Origin: Phylloscopus collybita
Taxonomy: Eukaryota > Chordata > Aves > Passeriformes > Phylloscopidae
NCBI GenBank assembly: GCA_027886175.1
Contig: JAJNNQ010000023.1
Location: forward strand, 7,457,001-7,521,000
DNA: 64,000 nucleotides
Reading direction: 5' to 3'
Under the pieces are notes generated by a model that had not been told where the DNA came from, did no database searches, and worked only from the letters and a program-made list of their open reading frames with translations. Positions 45,367 to 56,660 of this stretch are shown piece after piece. Numbering within the stretch: position 1 is the first letter of the stretch; every line of letters begins with the position of its first letter. Position numbers and translations under genes: made by a program.

Positions 45367-45853
45367 TACAAAGGTGACAAGAAGTGGGGATTTTTATTGA
45401 GATAAAAGCAGAACAAAGCATTTGGAAGTCAGTAACATCATCTCACTGTTTGGAGAAATGTTTGACCTGGAAGGAGGATGGTGTTTATTGAGACTAAGGC
45501 AACATCCTCCTCCAAAAATGCTCTAAAAATGCCCCAAAATTGCAAAGTGCTTCTGTGTGCTGCAATCTGTGGATGACCAAAAGAAAAAATGTGGTAGAGT
45601 AGGACTCCTGGGATAACCAAGAGGCCTGGAAACACCTGGGAGTGGGAGAGGGGCTTCTCCTTGTGGTGACAGAGCAAAGAGGAGCTGGACTCCAACCCAA
45701 GCCCTTGACTCCCAGCCTGGGCAGGGGGAGAGGTCCTGCGTGGTTGGGGAGTGACTCAGGCTGCTCTCTGCAAGCCCCGTGGCTTGGCCACGGTGCTGAA
45801 CGTTTTGTTCTGCGCTGACATTTCTCGCTCTGATTAATCCTTTCCAGCCCCTG

Positions 45854-45876
45854 GGCTCAGCTGACTCGGCTGAGCC
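45854..45876. promoter_or_regulatory. Possible MARE/AP-1-like inverted repeat
   Basis: GGCTCAGC and GCTGAGCC flank TGACTCG, an 8-bp perfect inverted repeat with a 7-base centre. The core AGCTGACTCGGCT (45859-45871) is close to the Maf recognition element TGCTGACTCAGCA, with mismatches at the ends and one in the AP-1 core. No gene is nearby to give it context, so this is speculative. Confidence 0.25.
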
Positions 45877-46133
45877 ATTGTTCAGCTCTGTGAACTTCGT
45901 CTCTTTTCAGGGCTTAAACAGAAGACCCCTCTCCCCTCCCCACCTCATCCTTCTTGCTAAAAGCCTGTTTGTAAGAGCCATAATGAAACTCCAGGTGGCC
46001 TGGTGATTCCTGAGTAATCCCCTCAGGGATTTGAAGCACTTGGTTATGCCTCATGCATGGTAACAAGCCATGGATGTGATTTTCCCCTTGCTTTCTGCCG
46101 GGCTGTGATTTAATAAGTGCAGGGCATTAAATG

Positions 46134-46135
<2 letters not shown>

Positions 46136-46170
<35 letters not shown>
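46136..46170. repeat. Homopolymer A35
   Basis: Thirty-five A, the longest homopolymer in the window. The sequence before it (GGGCATTAAATGCT) shows no retroposon body. A run this long is expected to vary in length and may be mis-assembled. Confidence 0.93.
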
Positions 46171-46173
<3 letters not shown>

Positions 46174-47929
46174 CAAAATCAAAACAATCCCTGGAAACAC
46201 AACAAGCTCTGCAGTGTGTGTGCATGGACAGTGTATCCAGCAGTTCCCACTGAACATTAGATTATCTCCCGAGCCGAGCTGCACTGAGGAGAACAGCAGG
46301 TAACTCTGGAGCAAGTCCTGACCCCACAACCAGGCACCTACACCTGGTCCCAATTGTCCTTCCCCCCTATCCCATATGGAAACATCACCCTGGATGTGCC
46401 ACCAAGTACCTTCCAGCTTGGGAAATGCTGAGAGTCAGGGCTGGAACATTCTCACCCCTCTAAAGGAAACAGCAGGAGAGCAAGAGAGAAAAATGAGTTT
46501 TCAAGGCTGAAAAAAAAAAAAAAAACCAACTTAAAAAGGGGTGCAGGGTTTTTGAAATCAAAACCCTTCTGCTTGGTCTGCTTGCCACATGTGTGTAAAG
46601 GCCAAGTGGAGCAGAAGAGGCAGAAAAAGCATGGAAAAGTGGTAGTGGGATTATTGGGATGCTACTGGACACTCCAGTAATTCATTTCCTTGCACCAGAA
46701 ACTGCCCAACTTTTGAGCAGAGGTAAGGAAGGTGAGGGAGCCTTTTGCTAAAAAATCCTGAGATCAATCACTGCATTCACTGAGAGTTCACCTCTTTTCC
46801 TGAAGTTATTTTGGGTGTTTCCACAGATTAGTGAGAATTGCTAATATTGTTAACAGAAAAAAAAACAAACCTCAGAACTAAGATCAGGGTGCAACTAAAG
46901 AGGGGATTAATTACCAATTCCTAAAGAGTGACAGCAAGCCAGGCCCTCCACTGCCCAGCACCCCTAAACTGAGCTGTGTCCCCCCAAACATGTGCTGGTC
47001 CCTGTAAGAGAAGTAAGAAGGCTGCAGTCTGAAGGGATTACACCTCTCATCTCCTGCAGCCACCCTCATCCTCCTGCCTGGCGAGCAGAGCATTGTGCTC
47101 CATTGGTTCCACCAAAAAGGAATTTCCACGGGAGAGACAGGATGAATAAATCACCAGCAAATTGCTATTGGCAGGGTGAGGTCAGAAGCAAGCGGGAGAG
47201 GAGGACCTGGGGACAGGGAGGGAAAGGGAGAAAGGAAGAAAACAGCTTTGGTGCACGTTGAAACCCTTGCCTAATTTTGGTTTGAGGCTCCAATCTGGGC
47301 CAGCAGCTGCTGCAGATGATGTATTACAAACGACTTATTGCTGTAATGCATCATGAAGCTCCACGGCCCTGCTGACAGGTTCCCCTCATACATCATCAGA
47401 GCACTGCCCAGCAGGAGCAGCAGCCCTACAAACCAAACAGCTCCATGATTTTTTGTACAGTCCCAACCCACCTCCCCAAACTCTGAATTTCTTTTCTGCT
47501 CTATTAAAGATTTCAGCTTTGAAAAGCATGGGCCAGAGCAAGCCTTCATTAAACAGGCTCCGATGGTTTCTTAAGTCCCCAAAGTCATTAAAGGTTTTAA
47601 TATAAGAGATTAACTATTGCTATTGTTGCTCAGCACGAATAAATTCTCTTTAAATGTTTTTTTATGCCCTCTTGGTAGTGAGTGAGGAGCTCAAGCTTGC
47701 CTGGGAGGAGGACCTTGACTGTGGGGCTGAGACAAGCTCTGTTCAACCTCCTAAAAATAAAATTCAGAGCTTCAAGCAGCAAGACTGCGTCGTGGTGACC
47801 CCAGAGATCCATGGAGCTGGAGTTGCTGCCACATCCAGAGGGGATTTGTGTGGGTTCAAGAGAAGCAGGAGCCCTGGGTGCTCAGCCTGTCTGGAAGTCA
47901 GGCCCTAAAAGCCCACAGGTTGCATTGCA
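46171..47929. other. Unannotated sequence
   Basis: About 1.75 kb without a supported gene. A16 at 46510-46525 is present. Confidence 0.5.
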
Positions 47930-47977
<48 letters not shown>

Positions 47978-47986
47978 TATCATCAT
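47930..47986. repeat. (CAT)16 microsatellite
   Basis: Sixteen perfect CAT units, one TAT, two more CAT. It produces poly-Ile in a plus frame (47811-48017), which is not a gene. Confidence 0.98.
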
Positions 47987-49384
47987 AAATAGGGGTGAAT
48001 CCAGGGAAGGGTTTTGAGCAGCTCAGTGATGAAATCTGGAGTTGCAGCCCCAAAAGTCATGTTTGGGTCTGACTTACTCCAAAATCTGACCATCCCAGAG
48101 GCTCCTCAGGGGTCCCTGCTGGGGTGCAGCACACTGGGGCCAGGTGACCACCCCAAGGCAAGAGCATGGAGAGTTCAGTGCCCAATGCTGGAGAAGGAGG
48201 CTGCACTCAGGTCTCTCCCCACTCCTGAGACCCTAGGGACTGCTCCAGACCTGCTGGGGATGATCCTGCAGAGAACCCACAGGCAATGCAACTCCCTGAA
48301 GCACAGAGGTATCACTGGATGCATCCCATAATATCCCCTGAGTTCACAGAAGCGCAGATGCAAAGGGAAGGGACGAGCTGGAAATCAGGGCTTGCATTCC
48401 CCCAGGTCATGTGAAGGTTCCTAAGACATTAGGGTGTTAAAATTAGGGATCATTTCTCCTTGCATTTGTGAGACAAAAACGAGGACTTTTCCATACAGAC
48501 AGCAGAATGCATTGGATCACAAACAAGAATTAATTAAAAAAAAAAAAAAAAAGAAAGAAAAGGGGAAAACACGAAAAGAGCAGAGGAATTTTACCTGCAT
48601 TTAGCTTCTAGGCCAAATACAACCCTTTGCACAAACTCTGGAAAGTTTTGGGTGGCACCAGGGGTGACCCTGAGGAGGTGCCCACTTGAGAGGGGCCATT
48701 CATGGGCACTGCTGGAAAGTCCAGCAGGGAATTGCCAGTGATTTCTCAGAAAAGCATCAGCACCTTGGGTTTGCCTTGGAAATGCCCCTGGGCTGGGCAG
48801 TGCTGCTGCCATTTCAGAGCTATTTTGGATCCAAGATTAAGTGTCTTTTTATTTCGTTGAAATGGGTTTTAATTGAAGGCGCTGCTCTGCTCGAGGAGCA
48901 CCAAACGAACGCGGCTTGGTGTTTTTCTTTCCCAAATCCTAAGGGGACGTGCCCCTAGACCAACATTTGACTGTTTTGTTTTTGGGGTTTTTTTTTTTCC
49001 CCCTTGGTCAAAAGATCCAGTGTGTGCTAATTCTGTCGGCCTCCCTCTCACTCAATCACTCATATTCAGTGCCCCCTAAAGAAACATTGCAGAAGCCAGA
49101 AGGGTAAGAAATTACCCAAATGAGCTGCCTGTGCTTCTCCCTCACATATCACACACACAATTGTTGCCACCTTGCTGGGAAAATTAGCCCTGGCTTGGCT
49201 TTGCTTATCAAATAACAGAGGAGGTGCTGTGCTGGGTCAGGGCAGGGACTGGCTAGAATTGGGGCTGAGAGAGAAAGGATCTTGCAGAATTTTGTGAACT
49301 GATCTTGTAAATCAGATTTTCAGAGATTTTGTGCTGAGATTTGGTGGTCGTGCATTCCCCCAGAAAAGATGTGTGTTTTCCTGA
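47987..49384. other. Unannotated sequence
   Basis: Unique sequence with A17 at 48536-48552 and a T-rich stretch near 48988-49000. No gene or transposon was identified. Confidence 0.5.
48536..48552. repeat. Homopolymer A17
   Basis: Seventeen A, followed by GAAAGAAAAG. No attached element was recognised. Confidence 0.92.
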
Positions 49385-49450
49385 TTTAATCTGGGAATGT
49401 GCTTTATTTAATCTGGAAATGTGCCTTTTTTAATCTGGGAATGTGCTTAA
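49385..49450. repeat. 22-bp tandem repeat x 3
   Basis: Units start TTTAATCTGG at 49385, 49407 and 49429 and each contains AATGTGC. They differ at only two or three positions, so the expansion is young. Confidence 0.93.
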
Positions 49451-51195
49451 TTCAAAGATAAAAAGTACTTCCAAGTTAGAGAGAAACCCTCTGATTTTAT
49501 CACTTTGCAAACTCCTGTCTTTGCTGAGTTCTGCTGAAGTTTTAATGAATAAATGGTCTCAAGAAATCTTTGACTTCATCACAAAAATTCAGTTTTACAG
49601 AAATCCGTCTTTAGCAGAATGAGGTTTTATCAGAAACTTTGTGATTTTACACTTTGTAAAACTTTGTTTCAAAATTCACCTAAATTTGAAAATATCAGGG
49701 GCAAAATAAATGCTAAAGCAGAGAAAAAGAAAGAATTTTCTTCCTGAATCCTATTTTTATTTCCTATTTCTAGGGAATCCAAAATATTTTGCTTCAGTTT
49801 GACTCAAGACATGATAATAACAACAAAAAAAAATCAGTTCAGCAAAGTCAAATTTTCATACAAATCTAGGTGTAAAAAAAATTTATTCTACCCCATTTAC
49901 TGGGAGCTGATGGTTGCTGTATCTTTTATTAGGGTACAAATTCAATTCATAATAATTATTCAATTTTCAATCTAGACCCAGCAGAGGGTGAAGGAGAACC
50001 CAACAGCCATTGGGATGTTGGGAATGGTGGAGGATGAGATTTTTTTATATCCAGTGGTTTCCTGAGTCAGCAGGGCAAGCACCAGCCCTCCTTTGCCTCC
50101 TGCTGCAGCCAGGGCATCCTTTAGAATGTGATGGCAGCAGGAATTCCATTTGGGAACAGAAAACCAGATCCAAATTTTCCTTCCAAGGCCATGACACCTT
50201 TGTTGTCCATAATTTACAAAGCCCCACCATGGCAAATGCAAATCCTGCAAAAAACAGGAGATTGGAATGATAAGAAGACCAGAATAATGAACTAAAAATC
50301 TGTCAAAATTCTGAATTTCAGGAGTAACACTGCTGCCGGTGCCTCTGAGCTCCTGATTCCTGCTCTCTCTCATCAGGATTCACCTGCCTCAGGTGCATCT
50401 TGTGCCGCACCTCATCCTCTGGTTTTTATAACTTACCTGAGCTTGTAAAATTACCAGAGACTCAACTTGAAGCGTCTTTACTTTGAGAATTACATGAATT
50501 ACCCAACACACTGATTACACATGAGCAAACAGGAAGCACTGAGGCTGCATTTCAGCAACCAAAGCAGCCCTAAAATCCAAACAGAGCAGCAGATGCTGCA
50601 GCATCCCATCCAGACACCCCCCCTGCCTCCTGCTTTCATCAAATCTGATCTCTTTTCTTGGAGTTTACTCTGCATCACTGAATTTTGGAGACCCAACCCC
50701 AACAAAAACAGAACCAAGTGAGGTGATGAAGACAGCCTGTGGATGAGGAGAGAGGGAGCTCCCAGGGTACACAAGGGGAGGCTCTGAGGCTCAGCAAGTG
50801 CGGCGACCTGCCCATCCTCATCCAGCACAGCCCAAAATCCCAGGTTTGAGGTTTTGGGAAGTTTTCCTTGACTGTCCAGCTCCGTCCTAGGATGCCCTGA
50901 GCAGCCCCACGGCCAGAGCGTGCGGATCTGTGGCTAGAGCCTCTGTACATCACCAGGGAGAGAAAAACCCCCAGCCCTTGCAGCTCCCCAGCCTTCTGCA
51001 GCCCAATTTATGTCCAATTTGCAGACTTTCAACATAGCAGCCTCACAGTTCATAAAATCAAACTCAGCCAGGGCTAAGTCTCTGGGTAATGGATTTAGGA
51101 TCACTCGAGGTGTTACTGGCAGTTCATGATGGGTAACTTTCTTGTTAACTAAAGTCCCTTTTGCTAAATGAGTTCCAGGTTTAACTCCCCCCAAG
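49451..51195. other. Unannotated AT-rich sequence
   Basis: No supported gene. Frames of 133 codons (minus, 49972-50373) and 109 codons (minus, 50499-50828) have no domain. Confidence 0.5.
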
Positions 51196-51560
51196 TCGCA
51201 GCCTTCGTTCTCCCTTTCCCCCCCCCCCTTTTTTTTTTCTTTTTTCCCCATTTTTTTGGCAGCACTGTTTTGGATGGGAAGGGAGGGGGAGAGAAGGAGG
51301 TGGCACAGGACTTTTTATTGGGCTGCACATGGAGGGCTTTTCATGGCTGGGGCTACAGGGAGCAGAGACAGAGGGAGAGAGAGGGGGGAGAAAGGTGGGA
51401 TAAGTCAGTCTTTGTGTGAGGGGAAGGTGCTGAAAGGAGGGCTGTGTTCTGGGGCCGGGGAGCAGCCCTCTGGCTCCGCTCGTCTGTGCAGGGCTCTGGA
51501 GCCAGCCCGGGGCTTTTCGGCTTCCGCAGGTTCCTCCAGGCACTGTGGGGAGCACAGCCA
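51196..51560. other. Homopolymer-rich and GC-rich flank of the minisatellite
   Basis: Begins with C and T runs (about 51217-51258) and continues as G- and A-rich sequence with GAGAG words up to the minisatellite. No gene was recognised. Confidence 0.5.
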
Positions 51561-52194
51561 GGCAGGGGAACCACGGCAGGGAAACCACAGCCTGGACAGG
51601 GCATGGAAACCATGGCAGGGAAACCACAGCCTGGACAGGGCAGGGAAACCATGGGAGAGAAACCATGGCAGGGAAACCGTGGCCAGGCAGGGAAATCATG
51701 GCAGGGAAACCACAGCCTGGACAGGGCAGGGAAACCATGGCAGGGAAACCATGGGAGAGAAACCATGGCAGGGAAACTGTGGCCAGGCAGGGAAATCATG
51801 GCAGGGAAACCACAGCCTGGACAGGGCAGGGAAACCATGGCATGGAAACCATGGCCTGGAAACTACATCCTGCACATGGCAGGGGAACCATGACCTGGAA
51901 ACCACAGCCTGTTGCAGGGCATGGAAACCATGGAAGGGAAACCATGGCCTGGACATGGCAGGGAAACCATGGCCTGGACATGGCAGGGAAACCACAGCCT
52001 GTGCAGGGCAGAGAAACCATGGCAGGGAAACCATGGCCAGGCAGGGAAACCATGGAAGGGAACCATGGCCTGCACAGGGAAGAGAAACCATGGCAGAGGA
52101 ACCACAGCCTGCTGATGGCAAGGAAACCATGGCAGGGAAACCACAACCTGTACATGGCGGGGAAACCATGGCCTGCTTATGGCAGGGAAACCAG
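51561..52194 (+). repeat. Complex minisatellite, 15-bp base unit with higher-order structure
   Basis: The array is built from GGGAAACCATGGCAG-like 15-base units mixed with longer variants such as AAACCACAGCCTGGACAGGG and AAACCGTGGCCAGGCAGG. Part of it has a higher-order repeat of 100 bases: GGAAATCATGGCAGGG recurs at 51691 and 51791. Units decay toward the right. The plus strand is rich in G and A. Both strands stay open across the array (363 codons on plus at 51256-52347, 231 on minus at 51696-52391), an artefact of the repeat. No start context or homology supports a protein. Confidence 0.96.
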
Positions 52195-53871
52195 TCCCTC
52201 CTACCATGGGCTCCCTGGGCTGGCAGGGTTGCCCAGACCCCGTTTTTGGAGCTGCAGTGGGCTGATTCCATCAGGCACTTCCAACTGAACCTTCCCTGTG
52301 GATCATCTGGGTGCTTCTCCTCCTCCAGTACTAGATCTTGCAGATGAGTAGCTGTGTTGTTTGTCTGGCAAGGATAAGCTCTGCAGGCCATGCATCATTT
52401 CCACAAGCTACCCACCAACCTTGCAGCTTTTGAGGGAACATCATCAAAAACTTTTCCCCTCTGACAGTGTTTCTGGCAAAAATGAATAAGTAGGGCTGTT
52501 GTGTTTTGGGTTTAATCAAAGCAGTAGCTTTGTCCTTCAGGCCACTTCTGCTTTCAAACATTCACCTCTCAAGTGTTTTCTTGGAAAAATGATCACCCCA
52601 GGAACTCTGTGTCTCCTTCCACCACCCTGCACAGGGCCAAAACTAATGGATCAAAACTAATGAGTGCAGTCAAAACAAGTGTTTAACACCATTTCACCAT
52701 TTTCTGAGGCCCAACCTCCTTGCAGGAGTTGTTTGCAAAGAGGTTCCTCACTCAAAACACATGCGAGGTGAAGCAATAATTCAAAGGTGTAAGAAAAGCC
52801 CCACCCCAGATAAAAAAAAAAAAAAAAGGTGTTATTTTTGGTCTAAAGCAGCATTTTGAGTTAAATTTCAACACCATCATCGACTGAAGGGCCTCCAAAG
52901 ACCATGACAAGCACAAACACGGTGCTGCACAGAGAAAGGAGTTTGCAGGCCGAGTTTAGCAATCTCCAACCCTGCTAATGGGCGTACTTTACATTCTGGC
53001 TACAATTAAATGGGCCCTGTACTGATTTATTATTGATACCAAATAAAACCCCACTTGATAATCTTGAAGCATTACCTCCAGGAGAATATTTCCTCTCCTT
53101 TCTGGAGATGCTAGCCAACATTTTCTTATCCCAGCCTGGGAGAAGCCTGAAACTATAAATGGAATATTACAGAAATCCAGTGGAGGACTCTCTTCCACTC
53201 CATTTCATGGTTGTTTGTTTGGAGTAACTCAGAAATTGTCAGAAGTGTGAGCCCCTTTTCCTCTTGGAAGGGCCAGTGTCTCCCTGTGGCTGCGCCAGCT
53301 GCTCCCTTCAGCGTGGCCTGAATTGGCTTTCAAATTAAACAAATAATTTTATTTAAAGAAGAAAAAGAAGCAGAAATTGTTCAGCAATCCCCCCAAGTCC
53401 CCCCAGCTCTGTTTGCTCTCGTTTTGTGACAAAAGCTGTGGTCACGTGCTCCATACAAGCAGCTCTCTGGCAAAGGCCACGGGTGACGTCTCACTAAAAA
53501 GCTCAGTTTTTAAAACCAGCTCATGAATATTGATTTTAATCTGCCATGATTTCAGCCAGGATTTCCTGGTTGAATTGAATTATTTCCTGATTGAATTTCA
53601 CTGATTTCAGTCATGGTTCGATATCTCTGGGGAACTGCTGTGAACAGGGTTCTATTTGATAGGGCAAAGGTGATTTAATTGGAAATAATCCTGAGGAAGA
53701 GGAAGAGGAAGATGGAGGGAGATTCCCAGGCTGGATCAGGACACCATCCACCTTCCCAGTGCCTTGTCCTGGCAGGGCCCAGCTGTCCATGAGGAAGCAT
53801 AGGATGCAGGAAGAGAGCAAGGACAGAAGGCAGGGCAGCAAAATCCTCCAGATCCCTCCAGATCTACCATT
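52195..53871. other. Unannotated sequence
   Basis: About 1.7 kb with A16 at 52812-52827 and a short duplicated word (AAAACTAATG, 52639 and 52654). No gene or transposon was identified. Confidence 0.5.
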
Positions 53872-54202
53872 TCCATGAAGAAATTCCTCCTGGTGTCCAA
53901 CCTGAACCTCCCTTCTGCCTCTTTCTTCCAGTGAAAGCCTCCAGATAATCCTTACCCAAGCCATTATCCCAACCCTGAGGAGCTCCCTGTTGAACTTTTT
54001 CCAGGTGCACCCCTGAATCCCATTTCCAGCTGGGATTCCATGAAGAAATTCCTCCTGCTGTCCAACCTGAACCTCCCTTCTGCTCCTTTTTTCCAGTGAA
54101 AGCCTCCACATAATCCTTACCCAAGCCATTATCCCAGCCCTGAGGAGCTCCCTGTTGAACTTTTCCATCTGCACTTCCCTGAATCCCATTTTCAGCTGGG
54201 AT
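53872..54202. repeat. 165-bp direct tandem duplication
   Basis: TCCATGAAGAAATTCCTCCT starts both copies (53872 and 54037). Shared blocks include GTCCAACCTGAACCTCCCTT, CCAGTGAAAGCCTCCA, ATAATCCTTACCCAAGCCAT, GAGGAGCTCCCTGTTGAACT and CCTGAATCCCATTTCAGCTGGGA. The first 45 bases resemble an antisense CR1 segment, but the rest does not. The minus frame 53611-54240 (209 codons) stays open because 165 is a multiple of three; its 55-residue repeat is not a recognised protein. Confidence 0.95.
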
Positions 54203-54299
54203 GGGGTTGGATTCCCAGGCCACGGGCTCTGCAACCACATTAATTTTCAGCAACTTGAACAGCCAGGAAAGACTCTTGACCAAACAAATGGGTCCCCAT

Positions 54300-54665
54300 A
54301 AACATGTCCGAGGAAATTAAGATGCTACAGCTAATCTGCTTTAATAAAATTATGCGCTCGGCTCCAATTCCAGTGTTGCTCCCTGTATTTTCTGCATCGC
54401 GCCATGCAATTAATCCTTCCTAAAATAAACAGGCTGATTAAAATTCCATTATCCTGACAGTTCACAATAAACCATGGGACCAATGATACCCTCTCTTTTT
54501 AACCTTTTAAGCCATTATAATTAATTCTGGATTTATGTCATTTGCTGGCAAATGTTCCGATCACCTTCCTAACTACTTCAGCAATCCCAAACGGTTGCAC
54601 TCCTCCAGCATGTAAACAATGGACAATAATTGAACTATTTAACCTGATTCCCATTTCATGGAGTT
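54300..54665. other. Possible conserved non-coding element
   Basis: AT-rich sequence that still retains CpGs (ATTATGCGCTCGGCTCC, CTGCATCGCGCCATGCAATT) and has clustered factor-type words: ATTATAATTAATT (homeodomain type, 54514-54526), GTAAACA (forkhead type, 54612-54618) overlapping ACAATGG (SOX type, 54616-54622). No repeat signature or long frame was seen. This pattern is typical of developmental enhancers but is only suggestive. Confidence 0.4.
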
Positions 54666-55960
54666 TCCTTTAGACACAAAGCTCAGGATTGAGTTGCTCA
54701 GGATTGAGGTGTTTGCCTTTTTTTTATTTTTTTTTCAGTCTCTAATTAAGTGCTCATTAAAAATAAAATAATAACACTTTGGAAAAGGAGAGAGAAGGGC
54801 CTGAATTAGATTATTTTAGTCCCATATTCAACTTGTGAGTGAAGAGAGACCTGCTGAAGAGCATTATTTTATGGTGTTATTTCATATTAAAAATCCCAAT
54901 GTTTTCCCTTCCCAAATTTTCTGTAATTCCCTGTTGTCCAAAGCCAACCTTCCTTAGCACACACTGTGCTTTAGGATGACAACCACTACATACAGAAAAA
55001 CACCCAAAATGATGATAACTTTGCCCAGTGGAATCACATTTTGCCCAAATGCCTCTAGTTTTCACAACAAACACATCATGGAGATGAAACTAATCTTCCA
55101 ACCAAGCTTCTTCTAGGTAAAATATCAGGTTTCAGGGGCTGCAAGGCCATCCCTGCCCCAAGCTGTGGCAAAAGTACGAAGAAATACGCTTTATATTCTT
55201 TAAAATTCATGTAAAGGCAGATCAGCCAGCTTGGAAGAGGTGGATTTACTAAATCAACCACTCCTTTGCTTGCATATTGCAGGTATTTTTATTTTCCTGT
55301 CTTACAGTTTCCCAAAAAGAAACCAAATAACAAATTAGGTGATCCGGTGCTATTAAAATTGCCACTTAAATGAATTTTTCTTGGTTTGGGGAAAAGAGCA
55401 TCAAAATGTCAGATGCTCAAAAACACAGATCCAATCTCCAAATTTTTCAGAAGGGGGAAAATCCATTTCCTAACCAGCCCTACTTACCACTGGGTACATG
55501 GGTTACTTATCCAAACTCACCCTGACCTTCAAAAATGTTTGGGTTGATGTCAGTGTTTGGGCTGAGGTTTGGTTTGGCCAGTTCTGCTTTTTCCATAGCA
55601 GTGCATCCATCCCTAGAAGAGATGGAATAAAAAGAGGAATTCTAAGCACTTCTAGACCCAGCTGTTGGATAGAAATCATAAAAAATCCCCTTGCCCTAAT
55701 CTTTATCTGACTGACACTCGTGAGCAGCAGCCCATCCCACCACAAAACCCATCGGCCCCAACAGCAACACCCGATGAAAAGGAGGAAAGGAAACAGATTT
55801 ATGAACCAGATAAACTGTGTTTACATTGATAAATGAGCTTTCTAGAGATCCCCAAGTCCATTCCAAACCCCCTCTTTAGCAGCTCTTTCCCCAGCCAGCT
55901 GCAGCATCCTCCTGGGACCTCCCCAGTGGCACTGGCAGCAACCTCCCTTCTAAATTTCTC
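54666..55960. other. Unannotated AT-rich sequence
   Basis: No supported gene; T-rich stretch at 54720-54736. Short frames only. Confidence 0.5.
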
Positions 55961-56300
55961 TCGAGGTCTCCGGAGCAGTGCCCAGGTGCTGAGATTTAAG
56001 GATGTGCTGCAGCTCCCATCAGCTGCACAGGATGGACTCTGGCCCATACTGTCAGCACCCTGGGAATGAGCAAAGGCCGCCTTTGTGCATGCCCCGGGCC
56101 CATCTCGCTCTGGTTCGAATTAAGTGCGGCAGCGATTTCCGCCACCGGGGCTTTGGAGAAAGCTCCCTATGTTCTGTGGCCATGCTCCGGTTGCAGCGCC
56201 ATGGGAGGCTCCAGGCAGATGCCAGGAGCATTGTCTTGCTTTGCTCCCGTGGTTTTTGCTTTCTGAGGAGGCTGGGAAGGGAAGAGGAGGTGGGGATTTG
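55960..56300. other. CpG-bearing patch
   Basis: CpG words recur (CTCGAGGTCTCCGGAGC, CCCCGGGCCCATCTCGC, AAGTGCGGCAGCGATTTCCG, CCACCGGGGC) against a CpG-poor background. The 147-codon plus frame (56124-56567) runs on into the adjacent antisense CR1, so it is not a gene. A regulatory element is possible. Confidence 0.3.
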
Positions 56301-56447
56301 GCTGCAGCGGAGAGAGAGAAGGTGAAAATGGGGCTGAGGATGAAGTGCAAGTTATGGATTATTGCTCCATGGACTGCAAAATTCCCAGTTTCCTCCCATT
56401 GGCCTCCAAATGGTGATGGAGCGGTGGAAAATATTCCCCAGCACAGC

Positions 56448-56660
56448 CACAGAATGGTTTGGGTAGGGAGGGACCCTGAAAGTCATCCAGTTCCACCCAC
56501 AACTTCCACTGTTCCAGGGTGCTCCAAGCTCCATCCAACCTGGCCTTGGACATTCCAGGGATCCTGAGGCAGCCACAGCTTCTCTGGGCACCCTGTGCCA
56601 GTGCCTGCCCACCCTCACAGGGGATAATTCCTTCCCAGTATCCCATCCATCCCTGCCCTG
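56448..56660 (-). mobile_element. CR1 LINE 3' end fragment, antisense
   Basis: The plus strand reads CAGAATGGTTTGGGTAGGGA, GGGACCCTGAAAGTCATCCA, GTTCCAGGGTGCTCCAAGCT, CCATCCAACCTGGCCTTGGA, CAGCCACAGCTTCTCTGGGC and CTCACAGGGGATAATTCCTT. It is longer than most copies here, reaching the TCCCAGTATCCCATC block. Confidence 0.94.

Noticed and set aside
51256..52347. 363-codon plus-strand open frame
   Set aside because: Most of it is minisatellite sequence that is free of stop codons in several frames and on both strands. No domain, no start context, no homology.
53611..54240. 209-codon minus-strand frame with a 55-residue repeat
   Set aside because: The repeat follows from a 165-bp DNA duplication (a multiple of three). 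The amino acid sequence matches no protein family I know.
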